Shown piece by piece: positions 9,310 to 21,400 of a stretch of 27,819 bases of DNA. The position numbers were made by a program, and so were the translations under genes. The notes below the pieces were generated by a model. That model saw nothing but the letters and a program-made list of their open reading frames with translations, made no database searches and was not told where the DNA came from. Position 1 is the stretch's first letter; each line of letters begins with the position of its first letter. Origin of the DNA: Pelargonium cotyledonis (Eukaryota; Streptophyta; Magnoliopsida; Geraniales; Geraniaceae); the NCBI GenBank assembly GCA_036897625.1, contig JAYMTA010000496.1:1-27819 (forward strand), given 5' to 3'.

Positions 9310-10390
9310 TAATTTTTTATTATATAAAAATAAATAATTATTTCAATACGGAAATGTTGGTGATATTTTTAATATAGGGGGTGATCCGTGGGTAGGTTTA
9401 ATGCCGAATTTGACATAACTACTTATTTTCCAACCACCTTTACAATAATGGTTGATATCGTCCATACAAAAAATGAACATCCAACTGCAATCTTTATTAG
9501 AAGTTGGGCAAAAGTGATGCAACTAGCAAGTGATCACATAACAACTAACAAATTATTTCACACCATAAATGTGTATGGAATGGGCCACACTTGTTTATTT
9601 AATTATTGATTTATTATTTTGGCAGCATTATATGTGGGTTAGGCAAGGGATGCGTGTAGATGTACAATTCTTGTTGTTGTAAGAGTTGTTTATTTGACTT
9701 TCACACTTTCACGTATGTAATAATTTGTCAGTACATTACTAAAAGATGTTCGGCTATCTATTCAAATATTTTTTTATCAATCTTTTACTTGATCACTTTA
9801 GATTGAGTGCTTTACGTTTGCAAACCACAATGTACACATTGTTAAGCGAAACCTCATAATTTCATATCAGACGTGACAATAAGCTAGAATCTTTACCACT
9901 GTAAAACAAATGTGTTTGTGTAATTCTAAATAGAGATTAAGAGCTCAAAGTGTGAATAAACATATGAATCTCAAGTGCCCCAAAAAGATATCCATACCAC
10001 ATGATTTTATGGGGTATTTAAACTCACAGAATTAAGATGTGTAAGACGATGTGTCTTATTTAACATGTGTTTGATGATGTCACGATGACATAAAAAATGA
10101 TGTCTTAATGAAATGGTGGTATGACTCACTAATGAGGTGTTGATGATGTCATTGCGATAATGCAATGATGATGTATTCATCTTAGGGTTCTTCATGTGTT
10201 AGAGCATTGGAGGTCACATGAGGAAAAGAGTCTTTGAGGTTGCCCCGAGGTGCACCATGCCCAAAGCTTTCACGCGTACTTATCCATGGGCATAATACAA
10301 TTCAAGAAGTTACCAATTAAGTATATCTCACTTAGTAGATTTTATGTGTCTAGACATTTCAACAGCTTGGAAACTCAGGTGGAATAATGT
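9310..10390. other. gene-free stretch with ATG/GATG-rich low-complexity part
   Basis: Short open frames here (9388-9609 plus, 10007-10195 minus) match no family I recognise and have no splice or promoter context. Between 10030 and 10180 the sequence is rich in gatgatg/gatgtc words, which suggests imperfect short repeats. Nothing else is supported. Confidence 0.4.
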
Positions 10391-10394
10391 CTCA

Positions 10395-11162
10395 AGATTG
10401 GAATTGAGCTGTAGGGGCACAACCCTAGAACTTTGGAGGGCATGCATGTGACCACGCTTGTCTAGGGGGCATGTACTTGGGGAGTATACTCTTGTGGGTT
10501 GGCCCATGACGGCTAGGAATCTCTATTGTAGAGGGGTTGATGACTTGTGAAAATATCCCTTAACAATAGTGTGTCACTTTGTGACATTGTGAAGCGACCA
10601 AGGATCTATGAAGGACGCGAGACCACATACGGATAAGGAGGAGGTCAAAATTACAACAATTGGTTGTCGATACAAACTATGAACATTCTAGAGTATATAT
10701 TTGGAGAAGAAAGCAAACATAGGAATCAAATAGAAGAAATACTCATAGTTTAGGACCATTTTTTAAACTTCTTTACTTTATAGGTACTAAAAGTAAAGAT
10801 TGGACTTGAGCCGTAGGAGCACGACGCTACAGGCTTGGTGAGCATGAGCTCATGACCACGCTTGTCTTAGGGGCACGTACTTGGGGAGTGTGCTCTTACG
10901 AGTTGGCCCACGAAGACTACGGGTCTCATGCATAGTATTGTAGAGGCCTATATGAGTTGAAAATCTCTGAAAAGATTTCTTAACAAGAGTGTCACCATGA
11001 AATTCTGTAATATGACCAAGAGTTTATGAAAGTTGCGAGCTCACAAAGACGGTCGAAGATAAAGAGGAGGTCAAAATTACAAAAGTTGGTTGTAGGAACC
11101 ATTTATAAAATAATTTTGAACATTCTAGAATACATATTTGGAGAGAGGAAACAAACAGAAGA
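10395..11162. repeat. diverged tandem duplication, period about 400 bp
   Basis: Two copies: unit A from about 10395 and unit B from about 10797 to 11162. Shared blocks in the same order are agattgga.ttgag, gaccacgcttgtct, gtacttggggagt, gttggccca, tattgtagagg, aggaggtcaaaattaca, ttggttgt and gaacattctaga.ta.atatttggaga. Divergence is roughly 20-30 percent by eye. There is no open frame across either copy. The unit may be part of an unrecognised transposon or LTR. Confidence 0.7.
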
Positions 11163-11664
11163 AAGGGAAATGCTATTTCCACAGCCCAAATAGCTATTTC
11201 CACACCCTTATTACTAATATAACATGTTAAGACAAAAATGCCCTCACACTAAGTAATATTATTTTCTCCCTCCCTTGTTCTTCGGTCTTTTGGAGAGTTT
11301 TGTTTCTCTCAATCTCCTATTTAAACTGTATTCTTTGTCTTCTTATATAAACTTCATTGTAAGACCCAATTGGAAACAATCCAAATGAATACATATTACT
11401 TTAAACACAGAGTTTGACGACAGTTGGATTATTTTGTAAATATGAATACATATTCTCATTTGTATTCCCACTTAATTTAAATTTTATTCAATTTTCATTA
11501 AGCAGCAGTGTTCAAAATTTGTTACTAATTTGAATAGAAAGAAAGTAACGCTCATTATAATGTATGGTAAAATAAGATCCGAGTTCTATTTTCGGCTTGT
11601 GCAGTTCATGAGCTACAATGAATAAATGATCAAATTAGGTGATGTTTGTGGGCTCTATCACAAC
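11163..11664. other. gene-free stretch with a short direct repeat
   Basis: It holds two copies of a gctatttccaca motif (about 11173 and 11192) and an AT-rich remainder. The motif looks like a transposon end, but I found no inverted partner. The last 8 bases before 11665 form the target duplication of the adjacent MITE. Confidence 0.35.
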
Positions 11665-12211
11665 TAGAGTTGTCAAGTCTTGTTGTAATTCGACACATGA
11701 CACAAAATTGACATGTTAACGTGTTTGTGTTAGAGAACCCGGCATATTTGATAATTATGTCATGTTTGTGTTGGGCCAACAGAGCATACACACACAATTA
11801 ATTAATCGTGTTGTGACACGACCAATATACACAATCAATTAATAGTATAATTGTGAATCAGTCCTAATAACATGTTTAAGCCGTGTTGTGTGTCAAACGT
11901 GTGTTGTATAGTGTCATGTCTAATGTATTAGTTTTAGGTTGCATAATGTGTTGGATTGTGTTAGTTTCACTCATGTCATGTCATGTCAACATAATCCTTT
12001 TAGCCGGTAATCGTGTTAAATATGTGTTGTGTTTGTGTTAGAATGTATAGCACGATTACTAAATTATGTGTTCGTATTGGGTCGTGTTTGCTTTCGTGCT
12101 GGGTCGTGGAGCACGATTACCAAACGTGTTATTTTTGTGTTAGGTCGTGCAACACACAAACAACCTCTAACATGACAAAAACACGACGACGCACACGAAT
12201 TGTCAACTCTA
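11665..12211. mobile_element. hAT-like MITE of 547 bp
   Basis: Termini are TAGAGTTGtCAAgtcttg at 11665 and its inverse, caCGAATTGtCAACTCTA, ending at 12211. The flanks are atcacaac (11657-11664) and atcacaag (12212-12219), an 8-bp target duplication with one mismatch. TA-rich ends with an 8-bp duplication are typical of hAT elements. The interior is non-coding and full of repeated words such as cgtgtt, gtgttgtg and cacgattac, arranged as subterminal repeats in both orientations. Confidence 0.7.
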
Positions 12212-12219
12212 ATCACAAG

Positions 12220-12814
12220 CTTATGATCTTCGGACGAAATATTAATGCATCTCAAAGCTCTTTAATTATTTCTTCTTCTTCATAAATACGTGTGGCTGAA
12301 GTCCATATATGAGAATGGTGGTACACAGTTTGCGTTCTTCTTCTTCTTCTTCTTCTTGGATGGTGTTGTGGGTTTCAAATCAGAGTACAGGCACAGCCGC
12401 ACCCTGATCTCACAAACAACATGCTGGTCAAAAGATGTCAGTGTATGTAGTTGGCATTGTATGGAAGAATATAGCTAGGGTGCGTGTTTAGGAGCACAAA
12501 GTTCGCCTTATACTAACAAGGGCAATTTCGTATTGTCATTGATTAGTAAACAGTGAGTGACAACCATGCATACTGGTGGTGGTGGCCTCTCTCCAATTTC
12601 TTCTCCATTAAGTAACCATTTATCATTACAAATTTACAATAGACCATTTTGTATTATCCAATATCAAACTTCCTTTTTTCTCCATAATCTGATTTTCTTG
12701 ATCGGTGACCTTCGTACTATTTTCATTTTCACTTTGCTGGAAAATATTTCGTGGGTTTTCAATATAGCTCGAATTCTCAAACTCCCGTCTTAGCTAGGTT
12801 CTGGTAGATTCGAT
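12220..12814 (+). promoter_or_regulatory. probable promoter and 5' leader of the XBAT35-like gene
   Basis: The upstream region between the hAT-like MITE and the ATG at 12815. It contains the TTC tract and a T/C-rich stretch from about 12596 to 12780 that looks like a plant 5' untranslated leader. I cannot point to a convincing TATA box or transcription start. Confidence 0.35.
12335..12357 (+). repeat. (TTC)n microsatellite
   Basis: An uninterrupted TTC tract of about 7-8 units lies some 460 bp upstream of the XBAT35-like start codon. Such CT/TTC tracts are common in plant promoters and 5' leaders. No function is claimed. Confidence 0.8.
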
Positions 12815-15800
12815 ATGGGGCAGCAACAATCGAAGAGCGAGCTGCTGTATCAGCAGGTGAATTATGCCAACATCGAAGGAATCAAAGCCCTTCACAGCGA
12901 AGGTGCTTCCCTTGAGGTAACAATCTGTTCATCCATGTTTTCTTCTTCTTTTCATTTATTAAAAACTTCGATTTTGTTCAATTGCTATTTCGAGTATTGG
13001 GTTTCTGTGATATGGGTGTTGATGATCTTTGGTGCAGTGGACTGATCGGGAGGGGAAGACTCCATTAATGGCTGCTTGTTTGAATCTGGACCTTTACAAT
13101 GTTGCCAAAACACTGATTGAACTTGGAGCCAATGTCAATGCTTATCGCCCTGGTGAGCTACTCTTGTTTTTGATTTTGTTATTTTATGTATTCTGCTTAT
13201 AGTTAGATAAATTACTGTCTATTTTGGTTTAGAAGAAAAAAAAAAGAAGGTTATGAAGAAGCTTCAAGGATGGGTTATTTGATTGCTATGATATGAAATG
13301 TTCCCTATTATGATGTTTCTCAGCAGTTGTTTCTGAAGATTGTGAATTATTAGCCAAAAATATCGTTAAATATTTTCCCTACAACATCTGCTCTTCTGTC
13401 TAGTTTCTTTTATGATAAAGCATCTCAACAGAAAAGCTGGGGATGTTCTATGAGCATATACATGTGTATATATTTGTTTTTGAGAAATTATATAGGGCCT
13501 TGACTGGATTTTTTTTTTCTACTGATGTTTGCAGCAAATAATATTTTCTTAGTAGAAATAGCTGTTTTATTATGCTAAAATCTCACGAGTCCTCTGCGCT
13601 GATAATTTTTCTTATTTATATCTTACAAAGTATGAGAGATGACTTTGGAACCTATGGTATTTTTTTTTTTTTAATATGCTAGGCGGTCATGCTGGGACTC
13701 CTTTACACCATGCAGCAAAGAGAGGCCTCGAACCCACTGTTAAGTTACTTCTTATGAATGGAGGTAATGATATGCTGGCTATTATATTAGCAAGAGACTT
13801 CATTTCTGTAATGAAACTGAAACTTATGTGTCAATTGTATTGCAGTAATAGAAAATTATTTAATCCACTGTACAAAGTTTATAAATTGACGATTTGTTAT
13901 ACAAAATTTCAGCCAATGCATTAATGATGAATGATAATTATCAAACCCCGCTTGATATTGCTAGAGCAAAAGGGTATAGCAATATTGTCCGCACAATTGA
14001 GGTATCAGCATCCTACTCGAGTACTTTATTATTGAGTGCTGTTGCAACTTGCAGTCCCCAACCTTTTCTGATTTGCTCACAGTATAATGATAGTTAAAAT
14101 GGTATGTCCATCTGGTATCTTGTAGAATCATATATGCTTATTCTCTGGCTGGCTGCGAGAATTCTATGGGCCAGGATTTCTTGAAATATTAGCCCCTCAA
14201 TTGGTCTCAAGAAAAGTGTGAGTATTCAGTTACTGTTGGTTTACTTTTTATGCTGCATAATGTCGGAGAACTGTAGCTAAATAAAAAGTGTAGCACTGAC
14301 CACATGTGAACAAGTTTATGCAAATTGATATTCTTTCTATCAACGGTGTAAGTAATATTCTTCAAAGAATTGGTAGTTACACCTGTCATTTGTTACATCA
14401 TTTGCAGTTGGGTTGTTGTTTTACCTTGTGGCTCCCGTAATCCTATGAAGCCTTTCAAGTTGGAGCTTGCCATATATTCTAATTTTCAGGTATGTCACTT
14501 TGCTGGAGAATGGGGTTTAACATAGACTAATGATTACACATTTTATGTCTCTGTTTTTGTACTGAAGTCTATATTTACTTCTAGGCATAGAGTTCACTGT
14601 AGGATATTCTTGTTTACTTAGGTTGTAATCTGTTTGATGTTTTATAGTATTGAACTTGTAGTCGGTACTATTGATGGTCATACTTGTTATTTCCTAAGTT
14701 CACTTAATGCATCAGTCCTCTACTTGTCATTTGATAATTTCTTGATGCATTCATCTGCTTTCGCGCTATGTGTTCAAACAATTTTTCATGTTCATTATGA
14801 TGCCTCTGGTTCTCTGGTCATTGTATTTTGTCTTTGTATGTTGTAAATTGACTAGAGGTTTAAACTATAACATTCTCAAGTATATATGATCATGTATGAG
14901 CAGGATGCCAAGCCACGTACAGTGATTGCATTGTGGAAAGCCAATTTGGAGGATCCAAAGATTCACGAGCTTGAACCTACAGTGACAATCGTTGATAACT
15001 CCAGCAGTAATTTCTTAATGCTTTAATTACCCTTTTGGAGTTATTCTAGAAGTTGATATCATTGTATTCATATAATATTTTTTTATTATATTGATTATTT
15101 TTGTGTTCATGAATAGTATCAAGAGGCAGGAGGCGGAGACAAAATGTTAGCACCTACCAAGAGAGGAGGTGCAGGCCTCGAACACTTAGGCGTAAGTATA
15201 ATAGAAAAGAAGAGAGATTGTAGAAATGCATCAAGACATACTAAACCATAGATCCCATTTCAGGAAACCAATTCTATTCATTTCCATTTGCCTAATTATA
15301 TGAACTTGAATGGGAATTTACCTTTTACTATGAGTTATCCAAATAATCAAAATAAAATAATCTAACAGAGTTCTCTGTAATCTAGTATCGTGTAATCATT
15401 GATTAAGTTTATGCAAGAAAAATAATAGAACTTGTTTTATTTAAGTCATCAGTTCTCTAGGTATGATAATAATTGATAGCCTGAAGAAGAAAAGGGGTAG
15501 GGAGAGAGAGAGAGAACTTTGTATCTTAGCCATTGATCTATATGTTTATCTGTGCCCTTACTATGTCATGCATGTTATAATACTGCATCTTATTTTAAGT
15601 GCAGTGTTCTTGTGCTACTACATTAAATGTCACTTCTTTTTTAATAAGTGACGGGACAGCAGGCCTACAAAGGCCAGTGTTTCTCACGCGCTAGTGGGGG
15701 GCGTCACCCTTTTTAGTTGTTAGTTCTCCCTTTAACCATATAAATTCCACCCCATACCGCTGGCAAGGAGACTCGAACCTGAGACCTAAAATGAAATCCA

Positions 15801-17571
15801 AAACGCATCAACCACTTGACCCAACATGCCTTGGTACATATGAATGAGCTTTGTCGTTTCTGATTTTGTAAGATCCTCATCAGAAACCAATTAAGGCATG
15901 AGATATATGCCTCATGGCTCTGTACTCTGCAGTGGAATGTTTGCATCTTGGAACACCTCATTTTTTTTCCTTTAATTGTTAAAATTTCTTCTATCAGTAA
16001 ATCATTGGAATATCCAGCTTTTTCAGGTAGCCAAGGGAAAGGACAAAAAAAAAACAGCAGATTTGCAGTTTGTGTTTGGGAATTAGCTGAAAATATTGTT
16101 TGTAGATATTGAAACTTCAGAGATTTATTGAACTGTGTGTTTCAGTTTTGTTTTTAACCTGTACTCTCTTTTTTTCTCCAGAGACGCACATCAAACTTGC
16201 ACCAGCAAATGAAACTGACAAACAGCAACTCCAGTGGTTTGCAGATGCCTGCAAAGGCATCCCACAGGTACAATGCAGACTTAATTTCGAGCTATTGCTT
16301 TTTTATATCTTTGCGATCAGATTTTTAGAATTCGTGGTTGTTGTATGATACACTGATACGGGACTGTTGGTGGAAGTAACGTTATAGTCTTATCACCATT
16401 TGATCCTTGAGATTGTATCAATTAACAAGCTTTTTGTACATTATTTTTTATATTCCATCAAAATCTATTTTTTTGTTTCTGTTTTGAACGAGTAGAAGAT
16501 ACAAATGTCACTAAATTCTATGGTATGAATGATATTGTAGTTAACAGCTATTGCCTGATATACTAAATCCCAAATTAAAGACAAGTCTTAGCATGACCAG
16601 TCTGCTTATGAGCCTCTTTTTTCTCATGTGGAAACTAAGTAATTAAGTTTAGACATCAGTGTCTAACTATTGTTTGTCTTAATTGAATAGATTTGATGGT
16701 AACAACCCATCAGTCAGCTTATGTGACCTCTAAGTTAAAATAAAATATCTCTAGTTCATTGAGCATTTGGTATTGCTTAAAACATTACTTTTGACAGTCA
16801 GTTTCATCATTGCTTTGACGTGCAGACCATCAATCTCTTGCATTTTCTTTTATATAAATGTCATGCTCACCATCGATCTTGAATTGTTGAAATATTCAGG
16901 CAATGCATCCTGCGTTTTTGCACAGCACTCAGGCTCCGGTTCCTCCAGCAACCGCACCATCAACTGTAGAAGATTTAGAATTACCATTGGCAAATAGTGC
17001 CCCCATTCAGTCTTCATCAGCAGCAGATATTTCACCCCATGTTGATGCTCTCTCAATTACTGAAGCAAGTGCATCCAGCAGTCGGAATCACTCTGTTGAT
17101 ACTTGTGAACACGGTGGTTCCAATACTCCTACAGCATTGGCTCCTTCAAAAGCCAGTGGCAGTGACTGGACAGTGCATGAGGCTGGGCCTAGTGGCAATT
17201 TATCTCAGACAAACAACATCCATGCTGCCCAGACAACCCTTGATGACCTAGATTCAATTCCATCAGCTCCTCCTCTTACTAATGAGATTGTAGAAGATGG
17301 TCCGGTTCACTACCCGTCAATTGATTCCTGTCCTGTCAATGTTTCTTCCCCTGTGGTTGATAGCTTACCTTCTAGCTCAGGAACAAGCAAAGAAGGAAGT
17401 ACATCTTCTTCGTGTGTGATATGCTTGGATGCTCCTGTTGAGGGGGCATGTGTTCCGTGCGGGCACATGGCTGGGTGCATGTCTTGTCTGAGCGAGATCA
17501 AGGCAAAGAAATGGGGCTGCCCTGTTTGTCGCGCACAGATTAACCAGATTATAAGGCTGTATGCTGTTTAA
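12815..17571 (+). CDS. XBAT35: XBAT35/XBAT34-type ankyrin-repeat RING E3 ubiquitin ligase (ten exons)
   Basis: Exons: 12815-12916, 13038-13152, 13683-13763, 13913-14001, 14126-14217, 14408-14489, 14904-15006, 15117-15191, 16182-16267, 16900-17571. All introns are GT-AG and all phases join, giving 498 residues, or 473 without exon 8. The start is MGQQQSKSELLYQQV, with Gly2 available for N-myristoylation. Ankyrin repeats follow in exons 2-4 (DREGKTPLMAACLN, HAGTPLHHAAKRGLEPTVKL, DNYQTPLDIARAKGYSNIV). Next is a conserved middle (HICLFSGWLREFYGP, RNPMKPFKLELAIY, VIALWKANLEDPK), a Ser/Pro-rich linker and a C-terminal C3HC4 RING (CVICLDAPVEGACVPCGHMA, CMSC, CPVCRAQ). The RING recruits an E2 and the ankyrin part binds substrate. 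Arabidopsis XBAT35 acts in ethylene and defence signalling. Family assignment is firm; XBAT34 is a close relative. Confidence 0.93.
15117..15191 (+). other. 75-nt cassette exon 8 encoding a basic, NLS-like segment
   Basis: Flanked by acceptor gaatag (ending 15116) and donor C|GTAAGT (15192). Its length is a multiple of three and both flanking junctions are phase 1, so it can be included or skipped without a frame change. It encodes ISRGRRRRQNVSTYQERRCR and then PRTLR, two Arg clusters about ten residues apart, like a bipartite nuclear localisation signal. Known biology: Arabidopsis XBAT35 is alternatively spliced at an NLS-encoding exon in the same place, giving nuclear and extranuclear isoforms. 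Here the inclusion or skipping itself is inferred. Confidence 0.8.
15645..15840 (-). repeat. SINE-like tRNA-derived insertion in XBAT35 intron 8
   Basis: On the minus strand an A-box-like gggtcaagtggttgatgcg is followed about 30 bp later by a B-box-like caggttcgagtctcc. Then comes a tRNA-unrelated body ending in an A-rich tail (ttattaaaaaagaa, about 15655-15640). The orientation is antisense to the host gene. A target duplication was not resolved. It is not a tRNA gene because no cloverleaf arms or 3' acceptor stem follow. Confidence 0.55.
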
Positions 17572-18462
17572 TCATCCCATCAAGGAGAATACGGTTAGTA
17601 GCACAATACAAACTCATAATATAATCTGTTTCCCTCAAGTTCAACTTGGATGGAACCAACTAATCCAATTCATTTTAGAAGAACTAGGGAGTTTCTCATT
17701 TTAAACTCTTTAACCTTTACATGAATTGAATTCTTAAAAGTACTTAAAATCCAGTTCAAGTGAATTCCCCTGTTATCTTTTGAAAGTTTTAAAATTAATA
17801 TTTACACAAGTATGGTGCTTCATTACAAAGTTTTAATCATTTATGCAGATAAGAATGTTACAGACTTACGGTACAAGATTCATGTTGTGCTTGGAAAGGA
17901 GTAGCTTGTCGTCACTATTCAGCATTTGAAGTGTGTACATGTTTGCAGGGATCATTATAAATAAATAGATTTGAGTTAAAAATGTCAAGGATTGTAAACA
18001 TTATTTACATGAATTGTGTCACAGAATATGGTATTATCTTATTGCCCTTTTTCACCCAGCAATGGTGATGTTAGTTGAATCAGGAAGGAAAACAGTATGT
18101 ATGTAATGTCCAAGGAAGTTGAAGAAAATTACAGAGACAAGGTTAGAGAATTATCTTCAAGCAGATTAATGTATAGATGTTAGCATGTTAAAATGAGAGG
18201 ATGGTATGTTTGATTATACAGAGGATATTGGGTAAGAACAAGGCTCCATCTATTATACTATTGTACTGTGTTTAAAATCAAAACAAAAAACCCTTCTCGT
18301 ACGAATTCATGTACTAAACAAAACATTTTTGTTTATGAGCAAAGAAAGCAGATTCACATCCATGTACAGTACAGCAAAAATAAACACAAGACAAGATTGA
18401 CAATGCACATGTATGTATGGAGAAAATTCATATCAAGTAGTATAATCTTCAAGAAAAGCTAA
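17572..18462. other. convergent intergenic region (3' flanks of XBAT35 and glycosyltransferase genes)
   Basis: Holds the 3' untranslated regions of two convergent genes. An AATAAAT-type polyadenylation motif lies near 17957-17968 on the plus strand, about 390 bp after the XBAT35-like stop. No separate gene is supported; the small open frame at 18268-18462 has no recognisable similarity. Confidence 0.45.
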
Positions 18463-21400
18463 TCAAAAATCATATTTATTTCTGCCACTCCCAAGGATGA
18501 GGCATAACATATCTGATATGTCGGAATTGGATCTATAGAAATTCCATGACTCGAGCATCAGGCGTTTTCTGGACCCTTTAAAATGGATGACCTGCATCAA
18601 CCCAAAAAACAAAGCTTAAATCATCTAATCCCTTTCTAAATAGAATACATTTCTATGCTATATTAAGCACTCAGTAGGGCAAGTGGTTGATTTCACTTGA
18701 TCCCTCGAGGTCACAAGTTCGAGTCTCGGTGTTTGTACGCTTGCTGATAAAAAACAAAAAAAAATAAGAAACAAATACCTTGACATCCAAGGGCATGCCA
18801 TGAAATTGACCTGCACCCTCTGGAGGAGTCCAATTGTAGGTAGCACATGGTAAAAATAGCACTTTCCCACCATCCATCTCTTGCATAAAAGCTTGTGGTT
18901 TGGTAAATCTTCTTGCATCAAATGATGGATGGGACTTCACAACCCAAGCAAGAGCCATCTGATCCCCAAGCATTCTAGAGGCTTTCATGTATTTGGAAGT
19001 GTAAACTTTCACTACTTTTTGTAGGAAAGCTTTGGCTCTGCAGGTGAAATCAGATTGTGATTTTCCGTGGTCAAAATGCAAATACTTGGGCACTATTGTT
19101 TGTTGCCTGAAGAAAGTTCTTGAGAGACGAGAACTCATTTTTTGTTTCTTTGGTTGCATAAAATTTAATCACAGGGTAGAATTTCAAAATCGGCTCATTA
19201 TCAATTTTAAGTTCAGTTTCATGGGGTCAACAAATACGGCTTTCAGAATAAATCTAATTACTTAACCAATTCTCTACCAGCCAATCGGAGAATTGAAGAA
19301 AAGAAAAGGTAAAAAAAGATTTATGCGCACCTTAGAATCCCATCAGGTGTGCCCCTCACAGCTATAAATCCCGAATTCAGAGGCTGTTCTTTGTTGTTCC
19401 GGAAGGTGAGAGCCAGATGAAAATTTGGGTAGTCATGGAACATACGTCCAAGATCATCAACAACTGAAATATCTGAGTCAGTGAAGATGTAGTGAGTAAT
19501 AGGGGCCTGTATCTGTCTCTGGGAAAGCTCCCGGAGTCTTGTTTCTAAGAACATCTGCATAGTGAAAAAGCAATTAAAATTTGAAAAGAGATGGGTTGTT
19601 TTTGAAAAAGAAAAAGAAAATGTATAATCAATGTTTTTTTATTCTAGTGAACATCACTGCCGGATATGTCTGGATAATATTACGACACAATAGACGGATC
19701 GGTAACTTCTCCAGCAGATGATGAGGATATAACAACCACAGAGGATTTATTGTTCCACATGCACGTTTCAAATAAGTGAAGCACTAATTGCTTACATATG
19801 ATAAAAGTAGAAACAACAAACATTTAGCTCGTAGTAATATGTCTCAAAAGGGAGGGGAAGAGAAGCATGAATGTCATCTGCTCTTCATTATGCATAAGGC
19901 AACGCAATCACAGATATAAACTGAAGTAGAAGATACCTGAGAAAAGTTTAAAGAACCAAAAAAAAAAAAACAGTAAAATAAGCACATCAACACAGCCAAA
20001 ACAATGAATACAAATGTTCTACCTAATTGTCAGTGCATTGTGTTCTTACAATGTAAGACTTGAGTCTTTGAAGCATTAAATTGTCTCGTGAATATTCACC
20101 CTGTATCGGATATATGCTGACCCGATTCCTGTGCAGTGAGAGGTCGGAAGCTGGATCGGTGAGAATAATTACGTTGCTCTGGGGCATTGTTAACTGAAAA
20201 TATCATAAAGTTATGAACATATATGAATTAATTCCTCAATCAGATGAAACTGCTCTATAATCATCCATACATGCCACTCATCTTCCCACTATTATTCCCA
20301 ACAGAGAGACACCTCTCTCCTCCCAAACCAGGACTTGGTCGAGAGCATTAATATTTCCAATGTATATGGAGGAACATGTCTCGAGTCTATCAACTTGCAT
20401 CATCATCACTTGATACATTTGTGTGTCAATAGTGTATTTGGCCTGAGCATAGGACCCCATTTGCAATTAATTACCCTAGGACATGCATTAATTAAGGAGA
20501 CAAGACTGGTTTTCCCATCAAATGATTAGTTTTATCGAGTGTTGATCACAGCTAAGAAAAATGTACAAACCAATTATTGGTTTTACTCATTGTTGATTAA
20601 AGCTAATTCAAAATAAGGCAAGACAGTAGAGATTACATATCCCACAAATGAGAGATCATTTTTTAGAGTCCTGAACTCAACAGGCATCTAGTAACTTGTA
20701 ATAATCTTTTACTTGGAAAGAAATGAATCACCAATTTCAACTGAAACAATCCTAAAATGGAATGCACAACTTCTATGGTTATCAATCTTCAATCATGTAA
20801 TATGTCATGAAAAAAATTCAGTAATGACGCTGGTCTTTTGAAATAGCAACTCTGGCCATATCGTAGAAAGGTGGCCACTTTATTTTGTAGTTAATGAATT
20901 GTTACACCGGAAAAAAAAAAAGTAAATATGGAAGCTCCAACTAAGCTTAATCAGGTTACTTTTAGTAAAAATCACCTGAATGAAGTTAATGAAGATATTC
21001 AAAATAGCCATTGCTCGCTCCACCTTGTTATATGAAGTATTCCCAATAGTAACCAAACTTGACGATCTATCACGAGAGGTGTTATATATAGCAAAGACTG
21101 TGACAAAGGATATGCCTTCTATGAGAGATGTTGACAACTGGGTTTTGTTGAGAGCTTTGATACCTATAAATAATGGGGAAATGAAATATAAGCAAGACAT
21201 GCGAACAACAAATGACAAGAAAAATGCTGGAGGCAAGAAAGATTGTATGCCTAGAATAGGCATTTCACTGCTTTGTTTGCAGAACCAAAACATTTCATCA
21301 CGTATGGACGTGAACAAAATATCATATGAAGCTTAGTAAAATGAGTTGGAGGCAAGATAGGATACATTTAAGCCTGAAATTATTATATATATACAAAAAA

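Noticed and set aside
15499-15513. GA-rich tract in XBAT35 intron 8 as a regulatory element
   Set aside because: A short (GA)n microsatellite inside an intron, with nothing to show a role.
18690-18740. A functional tRNA gene, because of the good A and B boxes
   Set aside because: No acceptor stem pairing or anticodon arm is visible and an A-rich tail follows, so SINE-like is the better reading.
20880-21317. Reading the whole minus-strand open frame as one exon
   Set aside because: Only 21163-20976 carries the family sequence and matching splice sites. The rest is intron.
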